Shown: piece after piece, positions 22,656 to 32,099 of the stretch
Layout: the number at the start of each line of letters is the position of its first letter
How positions within the stretch are numbered: position 1 is the stretch's first letter
Assembly: GCF_016428595.1 (NCBI RefSeq)
Contig: NZ_JAELVQ010000005.1
Span: forward strand, 1-64,000
Direction of reading: 5' to 3'
DNA length: 64,000 bases
From: Snuella sedimenti
Lineage (GTDB): Bacteria > Bacteroidota > Bacteroidia > Flavobacteriales > Flavobacteriaceae
Made by a program: the position numbers and the translations under genes
Notes under the pieces: generated by a model
What the model was told of the DNA's origin: nothing
Database searches by the model: none
The model's input: only the letters and a program-made list of their open reading frames with translations

Positions 22656-24233
22656 CTATATATAATGTTCATTTACTAATTCAATTACACTTTCTACGGT
22701 TGGTACTTTGGCTATTCTAACGTCTTTAAAATGCTTTCTGGCTTCTTTTGCTGTGGTTTCACCAATACAAAAGGCGATTACCTCTTTGTTGTTCTTTTGA
22801 GCAAAACTTTCAACTGTTGATGGGCTGTAAAACATGACGCCTTCTACTGAGTCTTCTACTTTTATACCATCATACTTGGTTTGATAAGCTTCAACTTCGT
22901 TAACTTTTATATTGTTTTCGGTTAAAATTGAGGGTAAATCATCAAGCCTTAAATCACTGCAAAAATAGGTAACTTCGTTGCCTTCAATGTATTCAACGAG
23001 ATAGTTGGCTAATTTTAGAGCGTTCTTCTCAGCGTGTTTAACTTTACCTATTTTGTTTTCTATCAATCGTTTTGTTCGGCGACCAACACAATAGATGTTT
23101 TTAAATTGTAGTTCTGTGGCCGAGTAATTTGTAACTAACGATTCAACAGCATTTTTGCTTGTTATAACAACATTTTGTATTTCGGATTTCAAAAAGTAAG
23201 GCGGAATTCTATTCAAACTTATTTTTACAAAATCAGAACTTTCGGCGGTTATTTTTTCATGGAATAAAAGGCGTTGGTCTTCGGTAAAGGACTTTGTTGA
23301 GTAAATATTTGTTTTACGATTGGAGTGCTTTATGTCGTCCATAAGACGTTTGCCGCCACGGTCAATAATATAGTTAGCGCAAAATGTAGCAATATCGTGA
23401 TGCTTGCCTAGTTTTTCAGCGCGGGTTACATCAATTCGCTTAGAACCATCAGTACTTAACAGTACTCCTTTAAAGGTGATTTCGTCATCTTTAATTTTAG
23501 CAAGGGCCCCAATAGGAGCTGTACAACCGCCTTCAAGTTTGTTTAAGAATTCACGTTCAATGGTCGTACATATTTCTGTTTCTTCATGATTGAGTTCGTG
23601 ACAAGCAGTTCTTGTTTCTTCGTCTTCCTCGAGAGCGGTAATCATGATGGCGCCTTGCGCTGGGGCAGGAATCATCCAGTCCAAATTAATGGCTTCATCT
23701 GGACGAATACCAATACGCCCTATGCCAGCCGCAGCAAAAATAGCCCCGTTCCAGTGTTCGTTATCATTAAGTTTTTGCAATCGGGAGTTTACGTTCCCTC
23801 TCAAATCCTCAATAGTATGTGTTGGGTATCTGTTTAGCCATTGTGCACGTCGGCGTAAACTACCAGTCGCAACAACGGCATGTGGAGCGCTTAAAAACTC
23901 TTCATTATTTTTAAAAACCAAGGTGTCGTTTACATTGCCGCGTTTTAAAACGGCTGCTTGCACAATGCCCTTAGGTAGAATAGTGGGAACATCTTTTAGA
24001 GAGTGTACAGCGATGTCAATATCGTGGTTTAGCATGGCAATATCCAAGGTTCTTGTAAATATGCCGGTTATCCCCAGTTCGTATAAGGGTTTGTCTAAAA
24101 CTAAATCGCCTGTAGATTTTACTGGGATTAATTGTGTTTTATGACCTAATTTTTCGAGTTGTTGTTGTACTATTTTGGCTTGCCATAGCGCTAATTCGCT
24201 ATCGCGCGTGCCAATTCTTATGGTTTTAGACAT
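22656..24233 (-). CDS. hemCD: Fused porphobilinogen deaminase / uroporphyrinogen III synthase
   Basis: 525 aa, two enzymes in one chain. Residues 1 to about 300 are HemC: GTRDSELALWQAK at 8-20, HSLKDVPT at 77-84, ATGSLRRRAQ at 122-131, and the dipyrromethane cofactor Cys237 in LEGGCTAP. Residues from about 310 to 525 are a weakly conserved HemD: VITSKNAV, GRRTKRLI, FCSDLRLDDLP and YSPSTVESF. Together they convert four porphobilinogens to uroporphyrinogen III. Fusion avoids release of the unstable hydroxymethylbilane. Overlaps the hemA stop by 8 nt. Confidence 0.95.
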   Translation of the reverse strand: MSKTIRIGTRDSELALWQAKIVQQQLEKLGHKTQLIPVKSTGDLVLDKPLYELGITGIFTRTLDIAMLNHDIDIAVHSLKDVPTILPKGIVQAAVLKRGNVNDTLVFKNNEEFLSAPHAVVATGSLRRRAQWLNRYPTHTIEDLRGNVNSRLQKLNDNEHWNGAIFAAAGIGRIGIRPDEAINLDWMIPAPAQGAIMITALEEDEETRTACHELNHEETEICTTIEREFLNKLEGGCTAPIGALAKIKDDEITFKGVLLSTDGSKRIDVTRAEKLGKHHDIATFCANYIIDRGGKRLMDDIKHSNRKTNIYSTKSFTEDQRLLFHEKITAESSDFVKISLNRIPPYFLKSEIQNVVITSKNAVESLVTNYSATELQFKNIYCVGRRTKRLIENKIGKVKHAEKNALKLANYLVEYIEGNEVTYFCSDLRLDDLPSILTENNIKVNEVEAYQTKYDGIKVEDSVEGVMFYSPSTVESFAQKNNKEVIAFCIGETTAKEARKHFKDVRIAKVPTVESVIELVNEHYI

Positions 24234-25491
24234 TTGTTGGGGTTTCTTCTTCTAACTGAAACACTTTTTTTATAAGTTCGAGACTCTCGTCGGTAGAGAT
24301 ATTGTCATCTTTTAAATGATGCGCAAAATGATTGGTAATCTTTTGAATGATATTATTGCTTATTAACGTTGCTTGTGCTTCATTAAAGTCTGTATTTTTT
24401 TTACGTTGTATATCCAGTTCGGCTAAGGCAAAATCAGTAAGCTTGTGCTTTAAAGCCTTTATCGTTGGTGCAAATTTACGGGTTTCCAACCAATCGCCGA
24501 ATTCACTTTTTACGTCTTCAATTATAGCTTCAGCTAAGGGAATATGCTTTTTGCGATCTTCTAAAGTTTTATCGGTTATTTTTGATAAATGATCTAAATG
24601 AACTAACGATATATTGTTAAGTTCTTCAACATTGGAATCCACATTTTTAGGAATTGAAAGATCTAAAATTAGAAGTGGCTTTTTGGTTTGAATAATATGT
24701 TTGTCTATAGTAGGGTGTTGTGCTCCAGTGGCGACAATTAGGATGTCGGACTTGCTTATTTCTTCTTGTAAATTGGCATAGTCTTTAACCACTAGGTTAA
24801 ATTTTCCAGCAATTTTTTCGGCCTTGTCTTTAGTTCTGTTAATTAGTGTAATGTGTTCGTTCTTGGTGTGTTTTACCAAGTTTTCACAAGTGTTTCTTCC
24901 TATTTTTCCCGTACCAAAAAGTAAAATGTTTTTATCCGATATATTATCGATGGTGTTAAAAATATATTGTACCGAAGCAAAGGATACCGAGGTTGCTCCC
25001 GAAGAAATATTGGTTTCTGTTTTAATGCGTTTACTGGCTTGAATAACAGCATTTACCAAACGCTCTGTGAATGGGTTTAATAAGCCATTCTTTTTAGATG
25101 CCTTGGCACTCGATTTTAGCTGACTTATAATTTCGAAATCACCAAGAATCTGACTGTCCAATCCAGAACCAACACGAAACATGTGAGCAATAGCATCTTT
25201 GTTTTTGTATATGTAGGCAACTTTTTGAAATTCTTCAATGGTCCCCCTTGTATTGTCACACAGTAATTGGATTAATTGAAACGGGTGTTGTGCAAAACCG
25301 TAAATCTCTGTTCGGTTACAGGTAGAAGTGACTACTAAACTTTCAATGTCGTTTTCTTTAGCTTGGTTAAGTAAAGCGCGTTTGGCGTCTTCATCTAAAC
25401 TAAAATGACCTCTAATTTCAGCATCGGCCTTTTTATAGCTTAAACCTATGGCGTAAAAGTAGTTACTTCTTGATATGTTGTACTTTTGCAT
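24226..25491 (-). CDS. hemA: Glutamyl-tRNA reductase
   Basis: First committed step of C5 tetrapyrrole synthesis: reduces glutamyl-tRNA to glutamate-1-semialdehyde. The active-site Cys is in VTSTCNRTEIYGF, followed by GSGLDSQILGDFEI, the NADPH-binding LLFGTGKIGRNTCEN, and a C-terminal dimerisation helix. I take the start as the ATG at 25491 (MQKYNISRSNYFYAIGLSYK): eight codons upstream another ATG exists, but that extension (MFLQFQFT) lies over the predicted -7 box. Starts the minus-strand hem operon, divergent from araC. Confidence 0.95.
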   Translation of the reverse strand: MQKYNISRSNYFYAIGLSYKKADAEIRGHFSLDEDAKRALLNQAKENDIESLVVTSTCNRTEIYGFAQHPFQLIQLLCDNTRGTIEEFQKVAYIYKNKDAIAHMFRVGSGLDSQILGDFEIISQLKSSAKASKKNGLLNPFTERLVNAVIQASKRIKTETNISSGATSVSFASVQYIFNTIDNISDKNILLFGTGKIGRNTCENLVKHTKNEHITLINRTKDKAEKIAGKFNLVVKDYANLQEEISKSDILIVATGAQHPTIDKHIIQTKKPLLILDLSIPKNVDSNVEELNNISLVHLDHLSKITDKTLEDRKKHIPLAEAIIEDVKSEFGDWLETRKFAPTIKALKHKLTDFALAELDIQRKKNTDFNEAQATLISNNIIQKITNHFAHHLKDDNISTDESLELIKKVFQLEEETPTNV

Positions 25492-25512
25492 TGTAAATTG
25501 GAATTGCAAAAA

Positions 25513-25520
25513 CAAAAATA
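25513..25520 (-). promoter_or_regulatory. hemA -7 box
   Basis: On the minus strand TATTTTTG, a perfect TAnnTTTG Bacteroidota -7 element, about 22 nt upstream of the chosen hemA start. No clear -33 TTG at the normal distance. Confidence 0.5.
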
Positions 25521-25600
25521 TAGGGATAGTCGTGAAAAAAATAACGCTAGAAGAACTTTTAGTGTCGTTTGTGGTTTTTTAAGGGTTTTTTTAAATAATA

Positions 25601-25622
25601 TATGATAAAAGTCATATTTTTG
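25601..25622 (+). promoter_or_regulatory. araC -7 box overlapping a small inverted repeat
   Basis: TATTTTTG at 25615-25622 fits TAnnTTTG, 57 nt before the araC start. TATGA (25601-25605) and TCATA (25612-25616) form an inverted repeat reaching into the box, a possible operator for self-regulation. Confidence 0.45.
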
Positions 25623-25679
25623 CACTAAATCCAAGTGTTTTAAACCAATCAATTTAGAATAAATCTAAATAATTAGTGT

Positions 25680-26579
25680 ATGAAAGCTGCAGGTGGTACT
25701 TCAAAAAATGTCGCTCAAAGTTCTTTTGAGGAAACTCAGGTTGACGATGGGTTTTTGGTCTTTACCTTTAAAAATGAAAGAGACAAGCCGCAAGGCATTG
25801 TTAGAGATATAAATAGCGATTATATTCAATTTCATTTTTGTGTAAAAGGGTTGAGTGCTTTTGTTTTTAATGAAGGACGTTATACTTTGAAGATACAAGA
25901 AGAAAATTCACTACTACTATACAATCCGCAACGTGATTTGCCTATTAATCTGGAAGTGAGCCCTAATTCTTGGGTTGTATCTATTTTAATATCCATAAAA
26001 AAGTTCCATGGATTATTTTCGCAAGAAGCAGATTATATTTCGTTCCTAAATGAAGACAATAGGGACAAAAAATATTATAAAGAAGGCACAATTTCGCCTT
26101 CGATGGCTATTGTTTTGAATCAGTTAATCAACTACAATTTAAATCAATCTATAAAGCCTATTTATTTTAAGGGAAAAGCGTACGAGTTGTTGAGCCTTTA
26201 TTTTAACAGAAGTGAGGATGCCGATATTGAGCAGTGCCCATTTTTAGTAGATGAGACCAATGTGATTAAAATTAGGAAAGCAAAAGATATTGTAGTAGCC
26301 CGTATGGCAGAGCCTCCAAGCCTACAAGAGCTTGCCGATGAAATTGGCTTGAATATCAAGAAGTTAAAAGAGGGTTTCAAGCAAATTTATGGCGATTCGG
26401 TATTCAGTTTTTTGTTTGATTACAAAATGGAAGTTGCTCGAAAATTATTGGAATCGGGAGAAAATAATGTAAACGAAGTTGGGCATAAAGTGGGATATAG
26501 TACGGCAAGCCATTTTATAGCAGCATTTAAAAAGAAATACGGGACGACACCTAAAAAATATATAATGTCGTTATCATAA
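25680..26579 (+). CDS. AraC-family transcriptional regulator
   Basis: 299 aa. The N-terminal half (about 1-190) is an effector or oligomerisation domain; YIQFHFCVKGLSAFVFNEG resembles the PchR-like iron/siderophore regulators. The C-terminal 100 residues hold two helix-turn-helices: PSLQELADEIGLNIKKLKEGFKQ and EVGHKVGYSTASHFIAAFKKKYG, ending TPKKY. It lies between divergent hemA and downstream hemH, so regulation of heme or iron genes is a reasonable inference. Confidence 0.9.
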   Translation: MKAAGGTSKNVAQSSFEETQVDDGFLVFTFKNERDKPQGIVRDINSDYIQFHFCVKGLSAFVFNEGRYTLKIQEENSLLLYNPQRDLPINLEVSPNSWVVSILISIKKFHGLFSQEADYISFLNEDNRDKKYYKEGTISPSMAIVLNQLINYNLNQSIKPIYFKGKAYELLSLYFNRSEDADIEQCPFLVDETNVIKIRKAKDIVVARMAEPPSLQELADEIGLNIKKLKEGFKQIYGDSVFSFLFDYKMEVARKLLESGENNVNEVGHKVGYSTASHFIAAFKKKYGTTPKKYIMSLS

Positions 26580-26648
26580 GCGGATTTATATAGGAACCTT
26601 TTGAGTTACAGTTCAATCGGTTTGTGTTATATTATTTAAAATAATTAA

Positions 26649-27680
26649 ATGAAAGGAATTTTACTTGTAAACCTCGGGTCTCCAGATAGTCCAGAGCCAA
26701 AAGATGTTAAGCGATATCTGGGAGAGTTTTTAATGGATGAGCGTGTTATTGATATACCGTTGGTGGCCAGAACGGCACTTGTTAAGGGGATTATTTTAAA
26801 AACGCGACCCAAAGCATCGGCAGCTGCCTATAAAAAGATATGGTGGGAAGAAGGCTCTCCGCTTATTGTACTTTCTGAAAGGCTCAGGGATAAAATTCAA
26901 AAACAAGTAGATGTGCCCGTGGCTTTGGCCATGCGTTATGGCAGTATGACCATTAAAAAAGGGCTTCAGCAGTTGGTTGATAAAGGTGTAGATGAGGTAT
27001 TGTTGTTTCCTTTGTATCCTCAATTTGCTATGGCTACAACCGAAACCATTACGGTGTTGGCAGAAGAGCTTAGACAAGATTGTTTTCCTGGTTTGAAAAT
27101 AACATCGGTGCCAGCATTTTACAATAAAGCAGATTATATTGAAGTGCTTTCCAACTCCATAAAGAAGTATTTAGAAGGTAAAGACTACGAGCATTTGCTG
27201 TTTTCATACCATGGTGTGCCAGAGCGGCACATTCGTAAAAGCGATATTACCAAGTCACATTGTAAGATCGACAACAGTTGCTGTATAACACCATCAAAAG
27301 CGCATGAGTTTTGTTATAGGCATCAGTGTTTGGAAGTAACCAAATTAGTGGCAGAAAAGCTCCAGTTTAAAGAAGGCTCGTTTTCTACATCCTTTCAGTC
27401 GCGTTTAGGGTTCGATCCTTGGTTGCAACCCTATACAGATAGAACGATAGAGCGCTTAGGTAAGCAAGGTGTAAAAAACATGGCAATCGTAACGCCAGCA
27501 TTTGTTAGTGATTGCTTAGAAACTTTGGAAGAGATCGCTATGGAAGGGCAGGAAATTTTTCATGAAATGGGAGGTGAAAACTTTATTACCATTCCTTGCT
27601 TAAACGATGATAGTGAGTGGGTTGCTTTATTGTCTAAATGGATAAATGACTGGGCAGTAAAAGAAACAATTACTGTGTAA
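26649..27680 (+). CDS. hemH: Ferrochelatase
   Basis: 343 aa. Inserts Fe2+ into the porphyrin, the last heme step (protoporphyrin route). Start KGILLVNLGSPDSP, the catalytic His in FSYHGVPERH, and FQSRLGFDPWLQPYTD and AIVTPAFVSDCLETLEE are family hallmarks. A Cys cluster (SHCKIDNSCC, FCYRHQC) is present after the His motif; in some bacteria ferrochelatases bind a [2Fe-2S] cluster through cysteines, so this one may too. Its stop overlaps the MATE gene start by one base. Confidence 0.96.
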   Translation: MKGILLVNLGSPDSPEPKDVKRYLGEFLMDERVIDIPLVARTALVKGIILKTRPKASAAAYKKIWWEEGSPLIVLSERLRDKIQKQVDVPVALAMRYGSMTIKKGLQQLVDKGVDEVLLFPLYPQFAMATTETITVLAEELRQDCFPGLKITSVPAFYNKADYIEVLSNSIKKYLEGKDYEHLLFSYHGVPERHIRKSDITKSHCKIDNSCCITPSKAHEFCYRHQCLEVTKLVAEKLQFKEGSFSTSFQSRLGFDPWLQPYTDRTIERLGKQGVKNMAIVTPAFVSDCLETLEEIAMEGQEIFHEMGGENFITIPCLNDDSEWVALLSKWINDWAVKETITV

Positions 27681-29041
27681 TGGCTAAAGTTTCGTCGCAA
27701 GATCTTGGAACACAGCCTATAGGAAAGCTGCTTGTAAAGCAAGCAGTGCCTGCTTCCATTGGTATTTTGGTCATGTCCCTAAATATCTTAATCGATACTA
27801 TTTTTGTAGGTAGGTGGATAGGTTCGGTAGCTATTGCGGCGATTAATGTCGTGTTACCGGTATCTTTCTTTATCGCTGCTTTGGGAATGGCTATTGGTGT
27901 TGGAGGGTCTTCAATTATTTCGAGGGCACTGGGAGCAGATAATAAAAAGAAAGCGCTTAAAACGTTTGGAAATCAGCTTACTCTAACGTTGCTGTTAACG
28001 GTGGCGATGGTTGTTTTAGGTTTGTGGTTTGTTGATTCGCTCATCCCGCTATTTGGAGGGAAAGGCGCTATTTTTAAACCAGCTAAGATATACTATGTTA
28101 TTGTATTGTATGGTGTACCTTTTTTAGCCTTGTGCATGATGGGTAATACGGTTATTAGGGCAGAGGGCAAGCCTAAATTTGCTATGTACGCTATGATGAT
28201 TCCATCGGTTAGTAATTTGTTGCTAGACTATATTCTAATAAAGGTTTTGGATTTTGGAATGGAAGGGGCCGCTTGGGCAACAACGGTGTCCTATCTTATT
28301 TGTTTTATTTTTATAGTTTGGTTTTTTTCTTCGAAACATTCAGAGTTAAAGCTAAATTTCAATCATTTTGGGCTTAATGTGTCCATTGTAAAAGAAATAA
28401 GTTCTTTAGGTTTTGTTACACTAGCAAGGCAGGCAGTTGTTAGTATTACCTACTTGTTTATGAACAATATTTTATTTAACCTAGGAGGAGAAACATCGGT
28501 AACGGCTTATGCAATTGTTGGTAGGATGCTCATGTTTGCTATGTTTCCAGTTCTAGGAATTACCCAAGGCTTTTTGCCTATTGCGGGCTATAATTATGGC
28601 GCAGGAAATTTTAAAAGGGTTCGGGAAATTATCAATACGGCCATAAAGTATGCAGCGGTTTTAGCAACTTTTGTTTTTGTTGTGTTGATGGTTTTTCCAG
28701 AAGCTATAACGCGTTTATTTACTACCGATCCTGCTGTTATTGAACAAACGCCGAGTGATATGCGTTGGGTGTTTGCTGCCACGCCTATTATAGCGGTTCA
28801 ACTTATAGGTGCCGCATATTTTCAGGCGATTGGTAAGGCTAAGCCTGCACTTTTGTTAACTTTACTAAGACAAGGTGTTTTCTTTATTCCGCTTATTTTA
28901 ATTTTGCCCATGTTTTGCGGTGAGCTGGGCGTGTGGATGTCGTTTCCAATATCCGATATTCTTGCAACAGTGGTAACTGCCTATTTTTTGAATAGGGAAA
29001 TAGTAAAAAACCTAAAACCAAAAATAGATTTGTTGGATTAA
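27680..29041 (+). CDS. MATE-family efflux transporter
   Basis: 453 aa, twelve membrane segments in two six-helix halves. Opens with QPIGKLLVKQAVPASIGILVM, then ILIDTIFVGRWIG and GVGGSSIISRALG, typical of the DinF/NorM-like MATE exporters driven by H+ or Na+. It overlaps the hemH stop by 1 nt and precedes hemJ by 14 nt, so it is translated in the same transcript. A role in exporting a tetrapyrrole or toxic by-product is suggested by context only. Confidence 0.92.
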   Translation: MAKVSSQDLGTQPIGKLLVKQAVPASIGILVMSLNILIDTIFVGRWIGSVAIAAINVVLPVSFFIAALGMAIGVGGSSIISRALGADNKKKALKTFGNQLTLTLLLTVAMVVLGLWFVDSLIPLFGGKGAIFKPAKIYYVIVLYGVPFLALCMMGNTVIRAEGKPKFAMYAMMIPSVSNLLLDYILIKVLDFGMEGAAWATTVSYLICFIFIVWFFSSKHSELKLNFNHFGLNVSIVKEISSLGFVTLARQAVVSITYLFMNNILFNLGGETSVTAYAIVGRMLMFAMFPVLGITQGFLPIAGYNYGAGNFKRVREIINTAIKYAAVLATFVFVVLMVFPEAITRLFTTDPAVIEQTPSDMRWVFAATPIIAVQLIGAAYFQAIGKAKPALLLTLLRQGVFFIPLILILPMFCGELGVWMSFPISDILATVVTAYFLNREIVKNLKPKIDLLD

Positions 29042-29055
29042 AAACTTTTTAAATT

Positions 29056-29604
29056 ATGGCCTATTATTACTACATTAAAGCCTTTCACCTAATTTTTGTT
29101 ATTACATGGTTTGCAGGATTGTTTTATATTCCTAGGTTATTTGTGTATCAAATTGAAGCTTTTCATAAGCCATCGCCAGATAAGGAAATTTTAGGAAAAC
29201 AGTTAAAGTTAATGGCTAAGCGGTTGTGGTATATTATCACATGGCCTTCGGCCATACTGGCAACCCTGTTTGCTGTTTGGTTACTTATTTTGCAACCTTA
29301 TTTTTTAGAACAGGCTTGGATGCAAGTAAAATTGGGTTTTGTGTTGTTGTTGTTAATTTATCATTTAAAAACACACCAATATTTTAAACAGTTGCAAGCG
29401 GGAGTGGTTAAAAAATCATCCAGTTTTATGCGCATCTGGAACGAAGGAGCCACATTTATTTTATTTGCGGTTGTATTTTTGGTTATTTTAAAGAGTGCTA
29501 TTAACTGGATATATGGTATTGTGGGGATTTTGGTTTTGGGAGTGCTTATCGTGCTTGGCTTTAAAATATATAAAAATATTCGAGCAAAAAATCCGGAAGT
29601 ATAA
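29056..29604 (+). CDS. hemJ: Protoporphyrinogen IX oxidase, HemJ type
   Basis: 182 aa with four main membrane helices plus a C-terminal hydrophobic pair. YYYIKAFHLIFVITWFAGLF carries the conserved His near residue 11; LPRLFVYQ-like IPRLFVYQIEA, LWYIITWPSAIL and the MQVKLGFVLLLLIYH helix with conserved Lys and His match HemJ. It oxidises protoporphyrinogen IX in the inner membrane, feeding HemH two genes upstream. Typical size is 140-180 aa. Confidence 0.92.
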   Translation: MAYYYYIKAFHLIFVITWFAGLFYIPRLFVYQIEAFHKPSPDKEILGKQLKLMAKRLWYIITWPSAILATLFAVWLLILQPYFLEQAWMQVKLGFVLLLLIYHLKTHQYFKQLQAGVVKKSSSFMRIWNEGATFILFAVVFLVILKSAINWIYGIVGILVLGVLIVLGFKIYKNIRAKNPEV

Positions 29605-29727
29605 AAGTCCAATTCTAAAATCCAATAGAGTTTACTCTAATTTCTGGGTTTGCTTTTTTAAATCTGCCTTAGGCTGTTTGGTTTGATTATTGCTATATTT
29701 AGCCTGTCCTTAAATGTTTGGAACGCA

Positions 29728-31185
29728 ATGAAAATTAGAAAGCTATCTTTACGTAATCGTATTTTTTTAGCGATGATATTGCTGGTATTGCTGGCCTCCA
29801 TCCTTATCTCTGCCGTAGCTATTTACCAATATAAGGAAGAACGCGAAGATTATCATAAGGATCGATTAAAGCGTAAAGAGGAAAATATTCAAACTCACAT
29901 AAAAAGTGTTCTTAACTCTAGGCAAAACACCTGGGAGGTTAAAACGGAGAATATTCCAATAATTTTTAAGGAAGCCATTTATACCATAGCAGATATTCAT
30001 AAGCTTCAAATTAATTTATATGATTTGGAAGGGGGCTTGTTAATTTCAACACAAGCAGATTTGAATAAGGACATTGAAAATCAATGTCTGGATGCCGAGG
30101 TGTTAAACGATATTTCCAATACTGCCGAACATCGCTTTGTAGATAAGCATGAAAAAAATGGAGAAACATTCCAGTCGTCGTATACGTATATCACCGATCA
30201 AAAGTCGAAGAACTTAGCCATATTAAATTTGCCCTACTTAGAAAAGGATGATTTTCTTGTTAAAGAATTAGAGGAGTTTTTAAAGCGTATAGGTTATGCT
30301 TTTCTACTGGTTTTAATCATGGCGATTGTTATTGCCTTTTTGCTGTCTAAATACATTACCAAATCATTAAAGACCATTAGTGATAAAATTAATGCCACGC
30401 GATTGGAAAAGAGTAATGAGAAAATAGATATTAACGATACAAGTGAAGAGATTACCGCCTTGGTTAATTCCTATAACAGTATGATTGATGAACTTGAAGA
30501 AAGTGCTGTAAAATTAGCGACAAGTGAAAGGGAACAAGCTTGGAGGGAAATGGCAAAACAGGTAGCCCATGAGATCAAGAACCCGTTGACTCCCATGCGT
30601 TTAACTGTGCAAAATTTTCAGCGAAAGTTTGATCCAAACGATGAAAGTATTCACCAAAAGCTAGAAGAATATAGCAAAACCTTAATTCAGCAAATCGATA
30701 CCATGAGTTCTATAGCATCGGCTTTTTCAACATTTGCAAAAATGCCTGCGCAAAAGAATGAAACTTTAAACGTGGTTGAAATTGTAAAACTGGCGTTGGA
30801 TATTTTTAATGAAGACTATATTGTATTTAATGCGGCATCAGATGATATCATAGCAAAATTTGATAGAACACAGCTTATACGAGTTGTTACCAATCTTGTT
30901 AAAAACAGTATTCAATCCATGCCTGATAATATAATTCCTCGAATTGTTATTACTGTAGAAGCTAATCAGAAAGATGTGATGATTACCGTGGCAGATAACG
31001 GGACTGGGGTATCTGAAGAGAATAAGCATAAGATATTTGAGCCTAAATTTACAACGAAGACTAGCGGAATGGGATTGGGGCTTGCTATGGTTAAGAATAT
31101 TGTTGAAACTTATAACGGTACTATTTCGTTTGTATCTCAAAAGGATAAAGGAGCTACTTTTAAAGTAAGGTTTCCCAAGGAGTAA
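29728..31185 (+). CDS. HAMP-containing sensor histidine kinase
   Basis: Start set at ATG 29728 (MKIRKLSLRNRIFLAMI); an upstream start would add an unlikely hydrophobic leader. Layout: membrane segment at about 13-33, periplasmic sensor to about 190, second membrane segment, HAMP, HisKA with phospho-His in KQVAHEIKNPLTPMRL, then the ATPase domain with NLVKNSIQSMP, DNGTGVSEE and GMGLGLAMVKNIVE. This is the NtrY-like form. No response regulator is adjacent. Confidence 0.9.
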   Translation: MKIRKLSLRNRIFLAMILLVLLASILISAVAIYQYKEEREDYHKDRLKRKEENIQTHIKSVLNSRQNTWEVKTENIPIIFKEAIYTIADIHKLQINLYDLEGGLLISTQADLNKDIENQCLDAEVLNDISNTAEHRFVDKHEKNGETFQSSYTYITDQKSKNLAILNLPYLEKDDFLVKELEEFLKRIGYAFLLVLIMAIVIAFLLSKYITKSLKTISDKINATRLEKSNEKIDINDTSEEITALVNSYNSMIDELEESAVKLATSEREQAWREMAKQVAHEIKNPLTPMRLTVQNFQRKFDPNDESIHQKLEEYSKTLIQQIDTMSSIASAFSTFAKMPAQKNETLNVVEIVKLALDIFNEDYIVFNAASDDIIAKFDRTQLIRVVTNLVKNSIQSMPDNIIPRIVITVEANQKDVMITVADNGTGVSEENKHKIFEPKFTTKTSGMGLGLAMVKNIVETYNGTISFVSQKDKGATFKVRFPKE

Positions 31186-31216
31186 TTTAGCTTCATTGAA
31201 TGTTTAAATTGAAATT

Positions 31217-31999
31217 ATGGACTACAATAATATTATATATCAAGAAGAAGAAGGAGTCGTTATTATAACGATTAATAGATCAAATAAGTTAAATGCTTTA
31301 AACAAGCTCACAATAGAAGAACTCAGAAGCGCGATAGAGTATGCTAATCTTGATAAAAATGTTAAAGTTGTTATTATCACGGGAAGTGGTGAAAAAGCCT
31401 TTGTTGCCGGTGCCGATATTAGCGAGTTTGCAAATTTTAGCACGGCTCAAGGGGCAGAGCTTGCCGCTAAGGGGCAAGCAATGCTGTTCGATTATATTGA
31501 GAATTTGACAACACCGGTTATAGCGGCCATTAATGGTTTTGCGCTTGGTGGTGGCCTGGAATTAGCTATGGCGTGTCATTTTAGAGTGGCGAGCGATAAT
31601 GCTAAAATGGGACTTCCAGAGGTGTCTTTGGGGGTTATTCCTGGTTATGGTGGTACGCAGCGTTTACCACAGCTAATAGGTAAAGGGCGTGCTATGGAAC
31701 TCATTATGACTGCAGGAATGATAGATGCTAATCAGGCACTAAACTATGGTTTGGTTAATTATGTAACAACACAGGAAGCACTTTTGCCGCTTTGTGAAAA
31801 AATTGCAGCTAAAATAATGCGTAATTCTTCGGTGGCTATAGGTGCCGCAATTAAAGCAATTAATGCAAATTATAAAGATGGCATAGATGGCTTTAAAATT
31901 GAGATTGAAGCTTTTGGAAAAAGTTTTGGAACGGCCGACTTTAAGGAGGGGACTACTGCTTTTTTGGAAAAACGGAAAGCAGATTTTTCCGGGGAATAA
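31217..31999 (+). CDS. Enoyl-CoA hydratase/isomerase family protein
   Basis: 260 aa, the standard crotonase-fold length. Oxyanion-hole segments KAFVAGADISEF (about 58-69) and NGFALGGGLELAMACH, with catalytic glutamates in GLELAMAC and MGLPEVSLGVIPGYGGTQRLP. It probably hydrates short-chain 2-enoyl-CoAs (crotonase) in fatty-acid or amino-acid breakdown. Exact substrate cannot be told from the sequence. Starts 31 nt after the histidine kinase. Confidence 0.93.
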   Translation: MDYNNIIYQEEEGVVIITINRSNKLNALNKLTIEELRSAIEYANLDKNVKVVIITGSGEKAFVAGADISEFANFSTAQGAELAAKGQAMLFDYIENLTTPVIAAINGFALGGGLELAMACHFRVASDNAKMGLPEVSLGVIPGYGGTQRLPQLIGKGRAMELIMTAGMIDANQALNYGLVNYVTTQEALLPLCEKIAAKIMRNSSVAIGAAIKAINANYKDGIDGFKIEIEAFGKSFGTADFKEGTTAFLEKRKADFSGE

Positions 32000-32099
32000 T
32001 TTTAAGTTAGAAATAGTGTTAACGCAATTTCTGGTTGTTCAGGAATTTAATCTGATTAATAAATACCTGAGTTCAAATTTAAAATCGCATAGGTGTAGT

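Noticed and set aside
23644-24144. Plus-strand 166-aa frame inside hemCD
   Set aside because: Antisense to strongly conserved HemC coding sequence; no start context and no family.
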